This document shows, piece by piece, positions 33,931 through 44,478 of a stretch of 64,000 nucleotides of DNA. Under the pieces are notes generated by a model. It was not told the DNA's origin and did not search any database. It saw only the letters and a program-made list of their open reading frames with translations. Source of the stretch: Megalobrama amblycephala (lineage: Eukaryota; Chordata; Actinopteri; Cypriniformes; Xenocyprididae); NCBI RefSeq assembly GCF_018812025.1, contig NC_063050.1:6610047-6674046 (forward strand). Direction: 5' to 3'. The position numbers and the translations under genes were made by a program. Numbering within the stretch: the stretch's first letter is position 1; every line of letters starts with the position of its first letter.

Positions 33931-34811
33931 AAGAAAACAAAATTATCACAAAAAACAGCATCCTGAAGCAATTTAACATTAAAATGCCAAAAAACAGACT
34001 TTCTAGGAACATCTGACATGGTCATTGTCATAATAATTAAATGATGATCAGAAAAGCCTACAGGACAAATGCAACATTCAATTACTCTACTACTGAAATA
34101 TTTAGACACATAAAATCTATCTAGTCTGGCAGCACTAACTCTATTATTAAAAGTCTTAATCCATGTATACTGTCTATCATCAGGGTGTTTTATTCTCCAC
34201 ATATCCAATAATTGGAATTCTTTTATAAGTTTTGTCAATGCACTTGAAGACTGTATATGAGGTTCTTCAGTATTACGATCTATAGTAAAATTTATTGTGC
34301 AGTTCCAGTCTCCACCAATAATAACACATCCTTCACTGGAAACCTTTTTTAGACTCTCATTGAGTATATTTAAAAAATGTAAGCGCTCCTGTCCCACTGT
34401 TGGCGCATAAATATTAATTAGAAAAACAAGCATTCCTTCAATCTTAGCTTTAACTACCAATAACCGACCCTTTACTGGTTCCTCTGTACTTATAATATCT
34501 ACCCTTATGATTGGAGAGAAAAAGATTCCTACCCCTCTGCTTAAATTTGTACCATGACTAAGTATTTTATGTCCCTTCCACCACAAATTCCACTCAATTT
34601 CATTCTTTATATCACTATGAGTTTCTTGCAGGAAGACAATATCAAGTTTTTTTTGTTCAATTGTTTCATAGACTACAGCACGTTTTACACTATCCCTCCC
34701 ACCATTAATATTTAAAGAGCCTATCCTCAAAACCTCCATACTCAAGATTAAGATGGAAAATAAAGAGTAAAGCATGATATGAAAGCAAGGAAAAGACACC
34801 ATGTGATACAT
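33888..34811 (-). CDS. LINE 4 ORF2: leader and endonuclease
   Basis: Starts with ATG at 34811, 7 nt after the ORF1 stop. A hydrophobic leader of about 24 residues (FHIMLYSLFSILILS) precedes MEVLRIGSLNINGGRD, the usual start of the APE-like endonuclease. Motifs FLQETHSD, LINIYAPTVG, GGDWNCT, AARLDRFYV and SDHHLI are intact. The frame is lost at a 12-T run (33906-33917), exactly where the reverse transcriptase frame begins to overlap, so one indel in the run separates the halves. Confidence 0.92.
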   Translation of the reverse strand: MYHMVSFPCFHIMLYSLFSILILSMEVLRIGSLNINGGRDSVKRAVVYETIEQKKLDIVFLQETHSDIKNEIEWNLWWKGHKILSHGTNLSRGVGIFFSPIIRVDIISTEEPVKGRLLVVKAKIEGMLVFLINIYAPTVGQERLHFLNILNESLKKVSSEGCVIIGGDWNCTINFTIDRNTEEPHIQSSSALTKLIKEFQLLDMWRIKHPDDRQYTWIKTFNNRVSAARLDRFYVSKYFSSRVIECCICPVGFSDHHLIIMTMTMSDVPRKSVFWHFNVKLLQDAVFCDNFVFFWENWKKKKGLLKT

Positions 34812-34818
34812 GATTATT

Positions 34819-36054
34819 TTAGATTTTAGATTTGTTCTTTTTTCTAGTCATTGCTTTGCCTTTTCTTATAGTGGTAAGATGCTTTTTCAGCCGAAAACGC
34901 TTCTTCTCACTAAGTTCCTCAACTCCAACAGTCCTCTGATAAAACATAACAGATTGAACAAATCTGTCTACATCAGAAAAGAAATCATTTATGTTAATTT
35001 GTTTACCGTACGTCTCATCCAGGAAACTATTGATTTCTTCAAGACTATACAAGGAATCTTTATTGAAACCTCCTGAAAAAACTGCCTGAGACACATTAAA
35101 TGCAAGTCCCTGTGAACCACCATCATTTTCACACATAGAAACTTGTGACTCTGTATCATCCGATTGCTCCTCTTCCACATCCTCATCATTCAAGGCGCCT
35201 AAATACGATTTTTTTTCCATTCCATCATTTGCAATTTCCAACTGTTTAGTACCTTTAGCTACTTCATCAGTAACATCAGGAGTTAAATCCATTACGCAAT
35301 TCTTTGGGCCTACATTAACTACATCGCCGTCAGTTTCAGTGTCAACAACCAGTAACGCATCATCTGAATTAACAGCACTCACCTCAACAAGTGGAACAAC
35401 CTCGTCTTTGGATGCCGCAACCAGATCAACGTTATTATTTGCGACCCCATTCTCTGATCCTGCCGCGCTCTCCTCACCTGTTTTCTTGTGTGGACACGTA
35501 AGACGCTTGTGTCCGATGTCTCCACACTCGAAACATCTTATGCTGCCAGTAGTTGCATACACCATATACAACCTTCCTTCATGTTTCACACGGAAATTAA
35601 TATCCAGTGTATTCTCAGGTGATTCTAGCACCATGTAAACATACCGTCTGAAAGACGCAACGTGCTTCAGAGCCGGATGTTTACATCCAAGCGTAACAGT
35701 TTTAAAGGGACTAACAATTTTCCCAAAACGCACTAACTCACGTTGCAAAACGTCATTAGATATAAAAGGCGGGATATTTGAAACTGTTACTTTCGTTGTC
35801 AAAGTATACAGCGGAGAGAGTTGCACAAACGCATCATTAACAGTAAGACCAGTTACAATTAAACGGTTGACAAGATTTTGTTCCTTCAAAAAAACAACAA
35901 CAGCCTGATTCATGCGTGATGCCGATACAATATTCTCATGACCAATCTGATCACCAACTGCAATTAAAACATCCTCCACAGTAGAATTATCCTCAGGAAC
36001 GCACCTGAAACCATTACGGAGTGATAATGGCGGCGTCTCATCAAGAGACGCCAT
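34819..36054 (-). CDS. LINE 4 ORF1: intact CCHC RNA-binding protein
   Basis: 411 codons from ATG 36054 (MASLDETPPLSL) to TAA 34819-34821; the codons upstream of 36054 lack an ATG. N-terminal RRM-like region (about residues 20-170: STVEDVLIAVGDQIGHENI, TKVTVSNIPPFIS), then the knuckle CFECGDIGHKRLTCPHK. A long acidic linker follows, then the group-specific C-terminal domain (SLEEINSFLDETYGKQI, FFSDVDRFVQSV) and a basic end KKRFRLKKHLTTIRK. Only LINE 4 keeps this protein unbroken in the window. It would package element RNA; that is family knowledge. Confidence 0.92.
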   Translation of the reverse strand: MASLDETPPLSLRNGFRCVPEDNSTVEDVLIAVGDQIGHENIVSASRMNQAVVVFLKEQNLVNRLIVTGLTVNDAFVQLSPLYTLTTKVTVSNIPPFISNDVLQRELVRFGKIVSPFKTVTLGCKHPALKHVASFRRYVYMVLESPENTLDINFRVKHEGRLYMVYATTGSIRCFECGDIGHKRLTCPHKKTGEESAAGSENGVANNNVDLVAASKDEVVPLVEVSAVNSDDALLVVDTETDGDVVNVGPKNCVMDLTPDVTDEVAKGTKQLEIANDGMEKKSYLGALNDEDVEEEQSDDTESQVSMCENDGGSQGLAFNVSQAVFSGGFNKDSLYSLEEINSFLDETYGKQININDFFSDVDRFVQSVMFYQRTVGVEELSEKKRFRLKKHLTTIRKGKAMTRKKNKSKI

Positions 36055-36224
36055 TCTGCCAAACAAACACCAGTATTCAACTATTTTACAATTTCCTTTC
36101 TAAATCATGTATTTTCTAGACAGAAAAGCAAAAATAAATAAAGAAAAGCTAGATTTAGAAACTCTCACCACACCGCAGCTCTCACCACCACCACCACCAC
36201 CACTCTCACCAACTCCCAGCATGC

Positions 36225-36228
<4 letters not shown>

Positions 36229-36255
<27 letters not shown>
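36229..36255. repeat. (GA)n tract directly upstream of gene 3
   Basis: A pure GA run between the LINE 4 5' end and the shared receptor leader (gcagctcttcatgaagtctg). Confidence 0.92.
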
Positions 36256-36264
36256 CAGCTCTTC

Positions 36265-36306
36265 ATGAAGTCTGTCCACCAGCAGCACACAGATAAAGCA
36301 GAATGA
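36265..36306 (+). promoter_or_regulatory. Upstream ORF overlapping the gene 3 start codon
   Basis: A 13-codon uORF (MKSVHQQHTDKAE). Its TGA (36304-36306) overlaps the receptor ATG (36303-36305). The uORF ATG has t at -3 (weak context), while the receptor ATG has a at -3. Confidence 0.72.
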
Positions 36307-38400
36307 TCCTCATCTGTGATCATAAACTTCTCATATTTAACCTGCTGCTCATCATGTCAGGTAAGAGTTTATTCTGTGTTTATTCTCAGCACCTGTTCTC
36401 AATCAGGTCCATGTTTGCTCTGAGCTGTTTCTCTCTCTTTATGTTTTAGTGGTGGCATGTGAGATGAAGATCTTGACTTTCACTGCTTATGAAGGAGGAA
36501 AAGTTGAAATACGGTGTCCCTATGAGTCTGAATATGAAACACATAAGAAATATCTCTGCAGAGGAAAATGTCCAATACACAATAAAGACATTCCTGTTGA
36601 ATCTGGATCTGCTAAAGACGAGAGATTCTCTCTGACCGATAACACAACGGCCCTCAGCTTCACCATCACCATCACTGATCTGAGATCAGAGGATAAAGGA
36701 CAATACTGGTGTGCTGTGAAGAGGACAGGATATGATGTCTTTACAGAGATTATTCTGGAAATTAAACATGGTAAGTCAGAATATACTGTATGAGTGAAAT
36801 AGTTCATCAGTGCACACAGATATGGTGAAAAATACATATGAAGAAAACTCAGAGGTAAAACAGAGGTTAGTCTGCATGTATGAGAGTATGTATTGTGTTA
36901 TAAAGATGTAAAGAGGCGAGATAACAGAAACCACAGTATCCTCTGCAGATGATGGCAATGACAACTGTTCACACCACACATATACTGACCCGCATCACTT
37001 CCTGTCACATGACACAGTTTTATTTATGAAGAACAGGATACATTTACATTTAACAGCATTATCTGTTGACATTTATCACTTCAAAAGTCCAGGTTTTCCA
37101 GGAGGACAGTACTAGTGTGAGATAAAGGCATTTCAAAATACTTAAAATTATTATTTCTTCTGTATGCATCTGAGCATCACCTGCCATTATGAAAGAGATT
37201 TGAGGAATGATGTCAAATTCATCTGCAAAGAAGTGAGACATCGGCTATCAAAGTTTCATCAGAGACGAACAGTAACGGTTGCTTCTCTCTGAAGGATGAG
37301 GACTGTACTGAACAAATGTTGCTGGTCACACATACAGTACAGCGCTATATTTCCACCACACCCCTGACATCAGAGAAGCGTTAATAACAGCTTTGACTCA
37401 GAAGAGTTCACAAGAAACTAAAGGCGTCACATGACTCTGTGCCACTATAACACTTCTTCTGGACGCATGCTCAAATAAGCAAACAATCCTAAATAGTTTT
37501 TATTCTGCAATAACTGCATAAACTACAGACTGTCATTTAGATTGTTTTAATTTATAGATTATGTAAGTGACATCATGCATTAAACCCAATGATCATCTGT
37601 GCTTCAGTCACATCAGAGAGGAAGTCACCTGAACCAACCACAACAGCTTCAGATCACTCGACTGAACCAGCGGCTATCACTTCATTATCACCACAGTTAC
37701 AACGAGGTACATATTCTGTTACTTAAACAAATCTGATTGTCCAGATCTCCTCAAAAACAGGACATTTGGGATTATTTTCAGATGTTTGTTTCCTGTTTTC
37801 AAGGTTTTACAGCAATCATCATTATGCCGCTGGTCATGGGGATACTGATGGTGTTTGGACTCTCATCGTTTATTTATTTCAGACTGAGTCAAAGGAAAGA
37901 AGGTAAAACTGTCTTTCTCTCTGTCAAAACACACATCATTTTACATGCTGATGAATAAAGCATTTTATTATCTGCATAATTCATTTTGTCACAATCTGGT
38001 GTCATGAAACAGTAGTGCAGTCGAGAGATGTCGTTCATGTGTCGGCTGAAAACCTGCTTACTGAAGAAGTGAGTTTCATTGTGTGTTTGAGTTTGATCTC
38101 AATCAGTTTGTAACCTCTTATTTGTGGATTCTAATAATCTTTATCAATGTCGTTACTCATCTCAAGAGTGTTTTACTGCGGTGACTCTTTCTTCTCTTAT
38201 TTCAGGCCACTCATACTGTCTGTCATTATGAAGAGATCTTTCGCACTAATAATCATGCTGGCTTCAGTTTGGGCCTTCCTGTGTTTGGTGAACATGACGC
38301 CTCTGACACTCTCAGCTGTTCAACGGTCTTGTTTCAAACTACAGATCATTCAGACAGGACTTCAGCACGACAGGAACTATATGCAACTGTTAGTCCATGA
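36303..38400 (+). CDS. Gene 3: one-Ig CD300/CMRF35-like receptor, intact
   Basis: Six exons in one frame: 36303-36360 signal peptide; 36450-36770 V-type Ig domain (EIRCPYE ... KKYLCRGKC ... GQYWCAV, canonical B- and F-strand cysteines plus the extra CRGKC pair); 37608-37706 Ser/Thr/Pro stalk (TTTASDHSTEPAAITSLSP); 37804-37902 transmembrane helix (IIIMPLVMGILMVFGLSSFI); 38013-38068 and 38206-38400 cytoplasmic tail, stop TGA. The tail tyrosines are CHYEEI and ELYATV; neither meets the strict ITIM -2 position. Expected to be a plasma-membrane receptor of leukocytes by family analogy. LINE 4 lies head-to-head just upstream. Intron 2 contains a decayed second V-like exon. A candidate polyadenylation region is near 38458. 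No frame defect was found. Confidence 0.9.
37085..37292 (+). pseudogene. Relic of a second V-like exon in gene 3 intron 2
   Basis: At 37167-37292 the sense strand reads SITCHYERDL, then RNDVKFICKE, and continues to a stop. The Cys-x(n)-Cys-Lys spacing and 'CHYE' look like the B-to-C strand part of a V domain. 37085-37125 reads VQVFQEDSTSV in another frame, resembling an A-strand start. Stops and frame changes, and the lack of a tyrosine-x-cysteine F strand, show it is dead. The same relic is in gene 5. Confidence 0.6.
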
Positions 38401-38885
38401 CCATGTAAAGCTGAGTGACACTGTTTAGTTACATATCTGAATCTGATGAAAAAATGTTCAATTAAAAGTTCAACTTCTTTTGACTTGAGCGATGTGTTTT
38501 TGAAATGCTGTGCCAAGAAGAGAGACATGAGCTCTGATTAAAGACATCCGTCTAGAGCGTGATGCAAAACTGATCCAATGAGATCCAGACAGTCTGCCAA
38601 TGATTATGTCAGGGATCAAATTTGAATTAGGAATAATAAATGTATTAAATAAAAATTACAGAGACAAACAAATTAATCAAATAAAATAATAGTTTATAAT
38701 AAAATCCAGAGTATTGTATCTAACAGATGAAGATGGAAGATCAGAGTATAGAGAAAGAAGGAACAAAGGAAGATATTTGCAGAATGAAAGGAGAAGCAAA
38801 AAGAAGAAGCAATAAGTGAAACTTATGCTCTCTTAAATCTATGTTTTGGTCTAAATAAGAAAAGGTAAAACAGACTTATCCATTA
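38401..38885. other. 3' flank of gene 3
   Basis: 38401-38560 is nearly identical to 53036-53210 behind gene 5. The rest is A-rich DNA with no recognisable gene. Confidence 0.6.
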
Positions 38886-38889
38886 TGCC

Positions 38890-39140
38890 ACGTCAAGTCA
38901 AGTCACCTTTATTTATATAGCGCTTTTTACAACGCAGATTGTGTCAAAGCAGCTTTACAGTGATAACTGGTGTATAATTCTGGCTGCACAGCAGCTCTTA
39001 AAGAATTGTGTCAATGCAGGCAGATCAAAAGCACTGCTGAATATCAAATGTCAAGTGTCCCCAACTAAGCAACATTATGTCATAGTTGGTGTAACAGCTA
39101 GGTCAGAGTGACTGGTCAAATGTCAAAGATAGATGAAAAT
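38890..39140 (-). repeat. Dispersed repeat with 'tttatttatatagcgctttt' end
   Basis: On the minus strand this ends with the same 'gcgctatataaataaa' tail type as 860-1225, followed by a GACTT-type short tandem tail. A copy of a dispersed fish repeat; family not assigned. Confidence 0.5.
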
Positions 39141-39250
39141 AGATTTAGAAGGTGTTGTTTTGACACCTTTAAGAGAATATTGCAGATCTTGCCATATCTC
39201 ATGTCTGCAGAAATGGAAACAGACATATTTTGATACAAAGGTACATCACG

Positions 39251-39698
39251 TGTCCGCCAGGCTCCACCATCACCCAGTCACAGCGCACTCCCTCACCCGA
39301 GTTCTGATCACACGCATCATCAATCAGCACCCAATCAGCACACTATATAAACTCACCACACCTCAGTTGGTTGTCCGGTCTTGTTTGCAAAAGGACTTCT
39401 TATGCTTACCTCAAGGACTTGCATGATACTTATCACTTCTACTCCAGCGTGTTCCCTGTTTCCTCCTGTGGTTTCGTCTGTGTGCTGTTCTCCCGATTTC
39501 CGTCATCCTGCCAGACCATTCTCCAATGAACGATCATCATTCCTGCAACACAAAGGTTCAGTATCGATATTCATCTTCCCATTCACCAAAGTCAATATCT
39601 GCCGTTCACTTACCTGCATCCTTGTTTATACCTGCTGTTGATCCAATAAATACCATCTTATTGTATTCCTGTTGTCTCCGACCTATCTGTCCGTAACA
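39251..39698 (+). mobile_element. Probable solo LTR
   Basis: Begins TGTCC and ends TAACA, with an internal TATA box (ctatataaac near 39343) and a polyadenylation signal (AATAAA 39645-39650) about 50 bp before the end, the order expected of an LTR. I could not confirm a 5-bp target duplication, so the borders are tentative. Confidence 0.45.
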
Positions 39699-41090
39699 AC
39701 ATGATGAATTCTGGTTGAACTTACACCCACTCAATCATTTAATTAAACCATAGGCTACTGATACATCTTTTTCATTTTCTTTCTCATACTATGGTGATAT
39801 GAAGTAATAACATTTCATGAATCATGTAATTCGTAATTCATTCCTCGACCTGAAGACCCGACCCTCCTGCTGTGAATAATTAACCAGTTCATTTTTGTTT
39901 AAATGTAGTGGGGTTGTTCGAGCGTTAGCCTAAAGACCAACTTAATTTAGCAAAACAATCATTTCAAAGACGTTGCTAGATTCAGGCTAATGTTTTTTCC
40001 CTTCCGTGCATCATAATGAAGGCTTTGTAAAACTGCAAAGCTTTTCTAGTTCATATAGATTCGAATTACATATACTCCGTCCTACACGACTATAAACACA
40101 TTTCCTAGCATGTAAGCCTATGAAAGACGATGGACTAGGTATGGGGCTGAGCGACCTATAGAAACAGTCAGACACACGCCTCCTATAGAGACGCGCACAT
40201 GCGCATTAGCTTGATCCCATCCTGAAAAATGGTGTTTTTTTTGTTTTTTTTCATGATTCGATCATTTAGAAACAAAATTAATGAGACAGTTGTAGTCAGA
40301 TTTCATTGGTGATTTCAAATAGGAAATTTAATCGAAAGCTTGGCAAACAGCTTTAGAGAATTTGAAGTTTCCCCATTCAAAGAGATAGGAGCTGCACTTG
40401 CATGCCTGAGAGGCGTTTCAAAGATGGCCGCCGAGTGAAATGACTTGTCTTAAAGGGACTTTGGTCATGCACAGATCACAAAACTGACGCAAGTAAGCAG
40501 CTCTGATGAAAGACAGTCGATATGCAACCTTCAGATGACAGAAAGCTATCTACATCTCTGTAAGTTACCGAAATCACACATGAAACACACAGAGCTCATT
40601 CACAAAGCATGGATTTGCAAAATAAATGTGGTTGTGGGTCCTGAAACTGAACTGTGTGAGTGTAACCATATTAAGGATTAACAGCTGTATTCTGCTGCTG
40701 TGTGAATGTACTTTATTATATTTGGAAAGATACATGGCAGTTGTATCATGAGCCATTAGTGCTCGATCCCGATTGTTTCTTGTGGTAGTAAATTGTTGTT
40801 CACTCAAATCTCTTTTGCACAGTCTTTCAGTCTTCTAATTTCATTCTTCAATGAAGGAAAATGACTTACTATATCCCACTGTGAGCATGTTTACAGGCCT
40901 TTATTGTATATAGTATGTGAAAGACCAGCAAAACGGCTTCTTTTGTCATTCTTCATTTTTCACATTTTCTCACTTTTTAAGACAAACACCACATTTAGAC
41001 ATAATATGCAAATTGAACAATGTCAAAGTAATATTTTATTATTTAAAATGCCTGCCCTCTCATTATGGCAGCGTGGACTCATTGGAAAAA
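39699..41090. other. Unit flank before LINE 5
   Basis: 40190-40445 is copy 2 of the shared ~260-bp block. 40490-41065 matches the flank at 49990-50530 (aaccttcagatgac; gattaacagctgtattctgc; cccactgtgagcatgtttac) and so is duplicated array flank. The match ends near 41066 (tctcattatgg), after which the MITE at about 41092 starts. No gene is seen. Confidence 0.65.
40190..40445 (+). repeat. Shared ~260-bp block, copy 2
   Basis: Runs from 'gcgcacatgcgcattagcttg' to 'tcaaagatggccgccgagtg', closely similar to 23540-23805 and 57455-57715. Confidence 0.7.
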
Positions 41091-41091
41091 C

Positions 41092-41477
41092 GTACCTGTG
41101 GGAATGTTTTCGCGAGTCGCAAAACACGTACCAATACATATCACTGCATTTCAATATGAAATGTGCACTGAGTGGTGCTAAAAGTGTTTTTTTTTTTTTT
41201 TTTTTGCCTGAACAGATAAATGTGAAAATGGTACGTTTTGATTTGTTCTGATTTGAAAAAAAGCGTTTTGAAGTCATAATATAATATTGTGCAAGGAGAC
41301 GTAAAACAGGTCTTTATTATTCAATAATCTGCCCCCATAATTGTAACGGTGTATGAAAACGATTAAAAGCGCTTGCAGTTTTACTGCCTCTAGTGTTCAT
41401 TTCTGTTGGAAACTGCAGTGATATGTACGTATTGGTACGTATTTTGGCGACTTGCGAAAACTCATTTCAACAGGAAT
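41092..41477. mobile_element. Foldback MITE at the truncated 3' end of LINE 5
   Basis: The left arm (cctgtgggaatgttttcgcg ... cacgtaccaata ... catatcactgcatttc) pairs with the right arm (gcagtgatatgtacgtattg ... tttggcgacttgcgaaaac ... caacagg). Arms are about 90-100 bp. It sits exactly between duplicated unit flank and the broken LINE 5 ORF2. Borders are approximate. Confidence 0.65.
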
Positions 41478-44470
41478 CTCATTCTCCTCTCGTACAGTAG
41501 CTGATAATTTTATGGGTGGAAAAGTATATTCCCCCTTCCCATCCTTAGACAATGCCTCTCTACTTGCACCAGGTAGAGCTGCCCACACTTCCTCTATTAT
41601 TTTCCTCAGAAGGCAAAGAGATCTCAGTCCAGTAGCATTCTGCAATGACTCAGCTGTTTTCCAGCCATCACCACTTCTCAAATCACCCAACTTGACATAC
41701 CCCGCCTTCACAAAACAGCTTTCCACCGATTTAGAGGACAAAATCTTCGTTCTTATTAATGGATTATGGAACAACGGTTCTCCCAATATCCAGTCCTCAG
41801 GGTTTAAAATGTCTCTGTGTATAAAAAATGTCTTTTTCCAAGCTGTTATCATTGACTTATAAAAAGGTGTTAACTCCTTCAAATCCACTTCATCAATTTG
41901 TAGTAAAAAAAGCTGTTTATCATACAAAAGGCCAGATGTTTTTCGTAGAAGAGCCCAAGCAACATTAATCCACCCAACATTCTCTTCATACAACAGTCTC
42001 TGTGCTGCTTGTAACCGAAAGGCATTTATACGACTTCGTACCTCTATTAGGCTTTGCCTTCCTTCATTCACTGGTAAGTAAAGTGCAGGCCCAGGAATCC
42101 ATTTCTGACCAGACCAGAAGAAGTCCACCAGTTTCCTCTGAATATCCTTTATGCTTTCATCTGTTGGCTCAAGTACATTCAGTCTGTGCCATAACATAGA
42201 GGCAGTCAAGTTATTTATAATTAAAACTCTGCATCTATAAGATAATTCGGGTAATAGCCAATTCCACTTAGACAACTTGGCAACAACCTTTTCAAGCAGA
42301 CCCTCCCAGTTCTTTTCTTTATACTTCTCAGAACCCAAATACACCCCCAACACTTTCATACCTTCCCTCCCCCATTTCAATCCTTCAGGAAGTTTAGGTA
42401 TCCCCTTTTCAACCCAGGAACCCACAATAAACCCTTCACACTTTGCCCAGTTTACTTTAGCTGAAGAACATTTCTCATACAGGTTTAAATTTTTACAAAG
42501 TACCTGAACATCATTTGGATTTGTGATAAAAACGGTTACATCATCAGCATAAGCAGAGATGGAAAACCTTTGTCTTAAAATATCACCAGGTATCAATAAA
42601 CCTTTTAATTCAGTTCTCAGCTTACATAGAAAAGGTTCTATAGCTAAACTATAAAGCTGCTCTCTCATAAGAAACAAATTGTCCATTATTGTACGCCCAG
42701 GAATACAGTAAGTTTGTTCTCTTTCTACCACAACATGCAAAAATTTCTTTAATCTGTTGGCTAAACACTTAGACAGTATTTTATAGTCTAAACACATTAA
42801 TGACACTGGGCGCCAATTTTTTAACAACCCTAGGTCTCCATTTTTTGGCAAAAGTGACAACACAGCTCTCTGGCAGGTTTTTGGTAAACATCCTCTTTCA
42901 AAACACTCACAAAACACATCATACAAATCTTTTCCTAAAATACCCCAAAAGGCTTTATAAAATTCTGATGGTAACCCATCAACTCCTGGTGACTTTCCTG
43001 TAGAAAGCTGTTGCACGACATGTGAAAGTTCATCAAAAGAGATCATTTTGTCCAGTTCCTCTTTTTCCTCAGGCCTTAATTTAGGAAGGTCCCTTAATAA
43101 CTGGTCCATAGATCCAAAATCACAGTCTATATTTCCAAACAGATCTTTATAAAATTCAATCCCAATCATTCTCATTTCTATTGGATCTGAAGTAATTGAT
43201 CCATCATTTCTTTTAAGATGCAGCATACATTTCTTTTGTGCTTCTTTCCGTTCAAGTCCAAAAAAAAAAGCAGTTGGAGCATCCATTTCCTTAATTGAAG
43301 ACATTCTAACTCTAACTAGTGCACCTTTAACTCTTTGTTCCAACAATGACTTCAGCTCCATTTTTTTCTTTTTTACAATATTCATTGACCCATTGTTATC
43401 AACATCAATCATTTTTTTTTCCATTTCATTAATCTCAATCTCCAAATTTGTAACCGTTCTCTTCACTGCAACAGTAACATTATAAGAAAATTGTTGACAA
43501 AAAACTTTGATCTGTGCTTTTCCCACTTCCCACCACTGAGTCATATTTTCAAAATTATTTTTTCTCTGTCTCCAAATTTCCCAAAAAATACAAAATTTCT
43601 CAAAAAATTCCTTGCCTTGCAACAATTTTACATTAAAATGCCAATAAAATGTAGATCTTGACACTTTTACAATATTATAGTCTAAAGTCACCATATGATG
43701 GTCTGAAAAGCCATTCGGTAAAATTTTAGTATTAATAACTCTATTCATTTCTGATTTACTTATATACAACCTGTCCAATCTAGCTCCTGTCATAACAGAA
43801 TCTAATATCTTTATCCAGGTATATTGCTTTACAATCTTATTCCTACTTCTCCACACATCCTCTAAATTAAAATTCTTTGTGACATCAAATAATACCTTAC
43901 TGGATTTTTAGTGAGGCTCCTCCCCATTCATATCCAGTAAAAAATTAGTTGTGCAATTCCAGTCACCTCCTACTACAACACAATAATTACCATCATCATA
44001 TTGCTTTATTGCATCATTTAACTTCTGAAATGTTATTTCACGATGCAATCCTATATTTGGAGCGTATACATTAATGAAAAGAAATGTAACACTTTTAATT
44101 TCTGCTATAACTAATAAAACTCTACCTTTTTCTATCTTTATTGTTGTCACAATTTTAAAGCCAAAGATTTCGAGAAGAGAATTGCAACACCCATACTAAA
44201 ATTTGTCCCATGGCTTAATTTACACTCCCCTTCCCACCATCTATACCACTCCACTTCATTATTTCTATCAGAATGTGTTTCTTGTAAGAAAATTACTTTA
44301 ACATCATTTAATTTAATAAATTCAGAAATCATTGCTCTTTTAACCCTATCTCTTCCCCCATTTATGTTTAAAGATCCTACTCTTACAACCTCCATAAAAA
44401 TGTTCCAAAAGAGGGAAAAGAGAGACAGAAAAAGAAGAAATAAAGACACCCTTAGTGAATTACACATCAT
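41470..44470 (-). pseudogene. LINE 5 ORF2, core-deleted
   Basis: The endonuclease is in pieces at 43700-44470 (VGSLNINGGRD, FLQETHSD, INVYAPNIG, GGDWNCT, ARLDRLYI, SDHHMVTL). One frame spans 41397-43856 with KSPGVDGLPSEFYK, NWRPVSLM and SAYADDVTVFI. However, at about 42660 'MDNLFLMRE' is joined straight to 'QLYSLAIEP', deleting roughly 80-90 residues that include motif A (the first catalytic aspartate, DQEKAFDRVDH in sibling elements) and GIRQGCP. The enzyme cannot be active. ATG at 44470 follows the ORF1 stop by 8 nt and opens a hydrophobic leader (FLLFLSLFSLFWNIF). Confidence 0.88.
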
Positions 44471-44478
44471 TATTCAAT

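Larger units (their letters stand above)
30743..36228 (-). mobile_element. LINE 4: Tx1-group LINE, near-intact
   Basis: The best-preserved copy, about 5.5 kb. The 3' end (AATAAAGGTG...TTAAAATTCAAAATTCT) meets the 5' end of LINE 3. The 5' end with CCCAGCATGC (36215-36224) abuts the (GA)n tract before gene 3. ORF1 is uninterrupted and ORF2 has a single frame change in a T/A homopolymer. It groups with LINE 2. Confidence 0.92.

Noticed and set aside
37059..37241. Minus-strand 60-codon frame in intron 2 of gene 3 (also near 51653-51898)
   Set aside because: It is the antisense of the decayed V-like exon; the sense reading gives the Ig-like motif.
38147..38428. Alternative frame MSLLISRVFYCGDSFF... 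over the last exon of gene 3 (and 52782-53063 in gene 5)
   Set aside because: It starts in the intron and reads the cytoplasmic exon out of frame; the spliced frame with CHYEEI continues the receptor.
39246..39703. A 5-bp target duplication for the putative LTR at 39251-39698
   Set aside because: The flanks tcacg and acatg do not match, so I kept only a low-confidence LTR call.
40904..41277. Small frames around the T-run at 41190
   Set aside because: Low-complexity and MITE sequence; no similarity to a domain and different from the paralogous flank.
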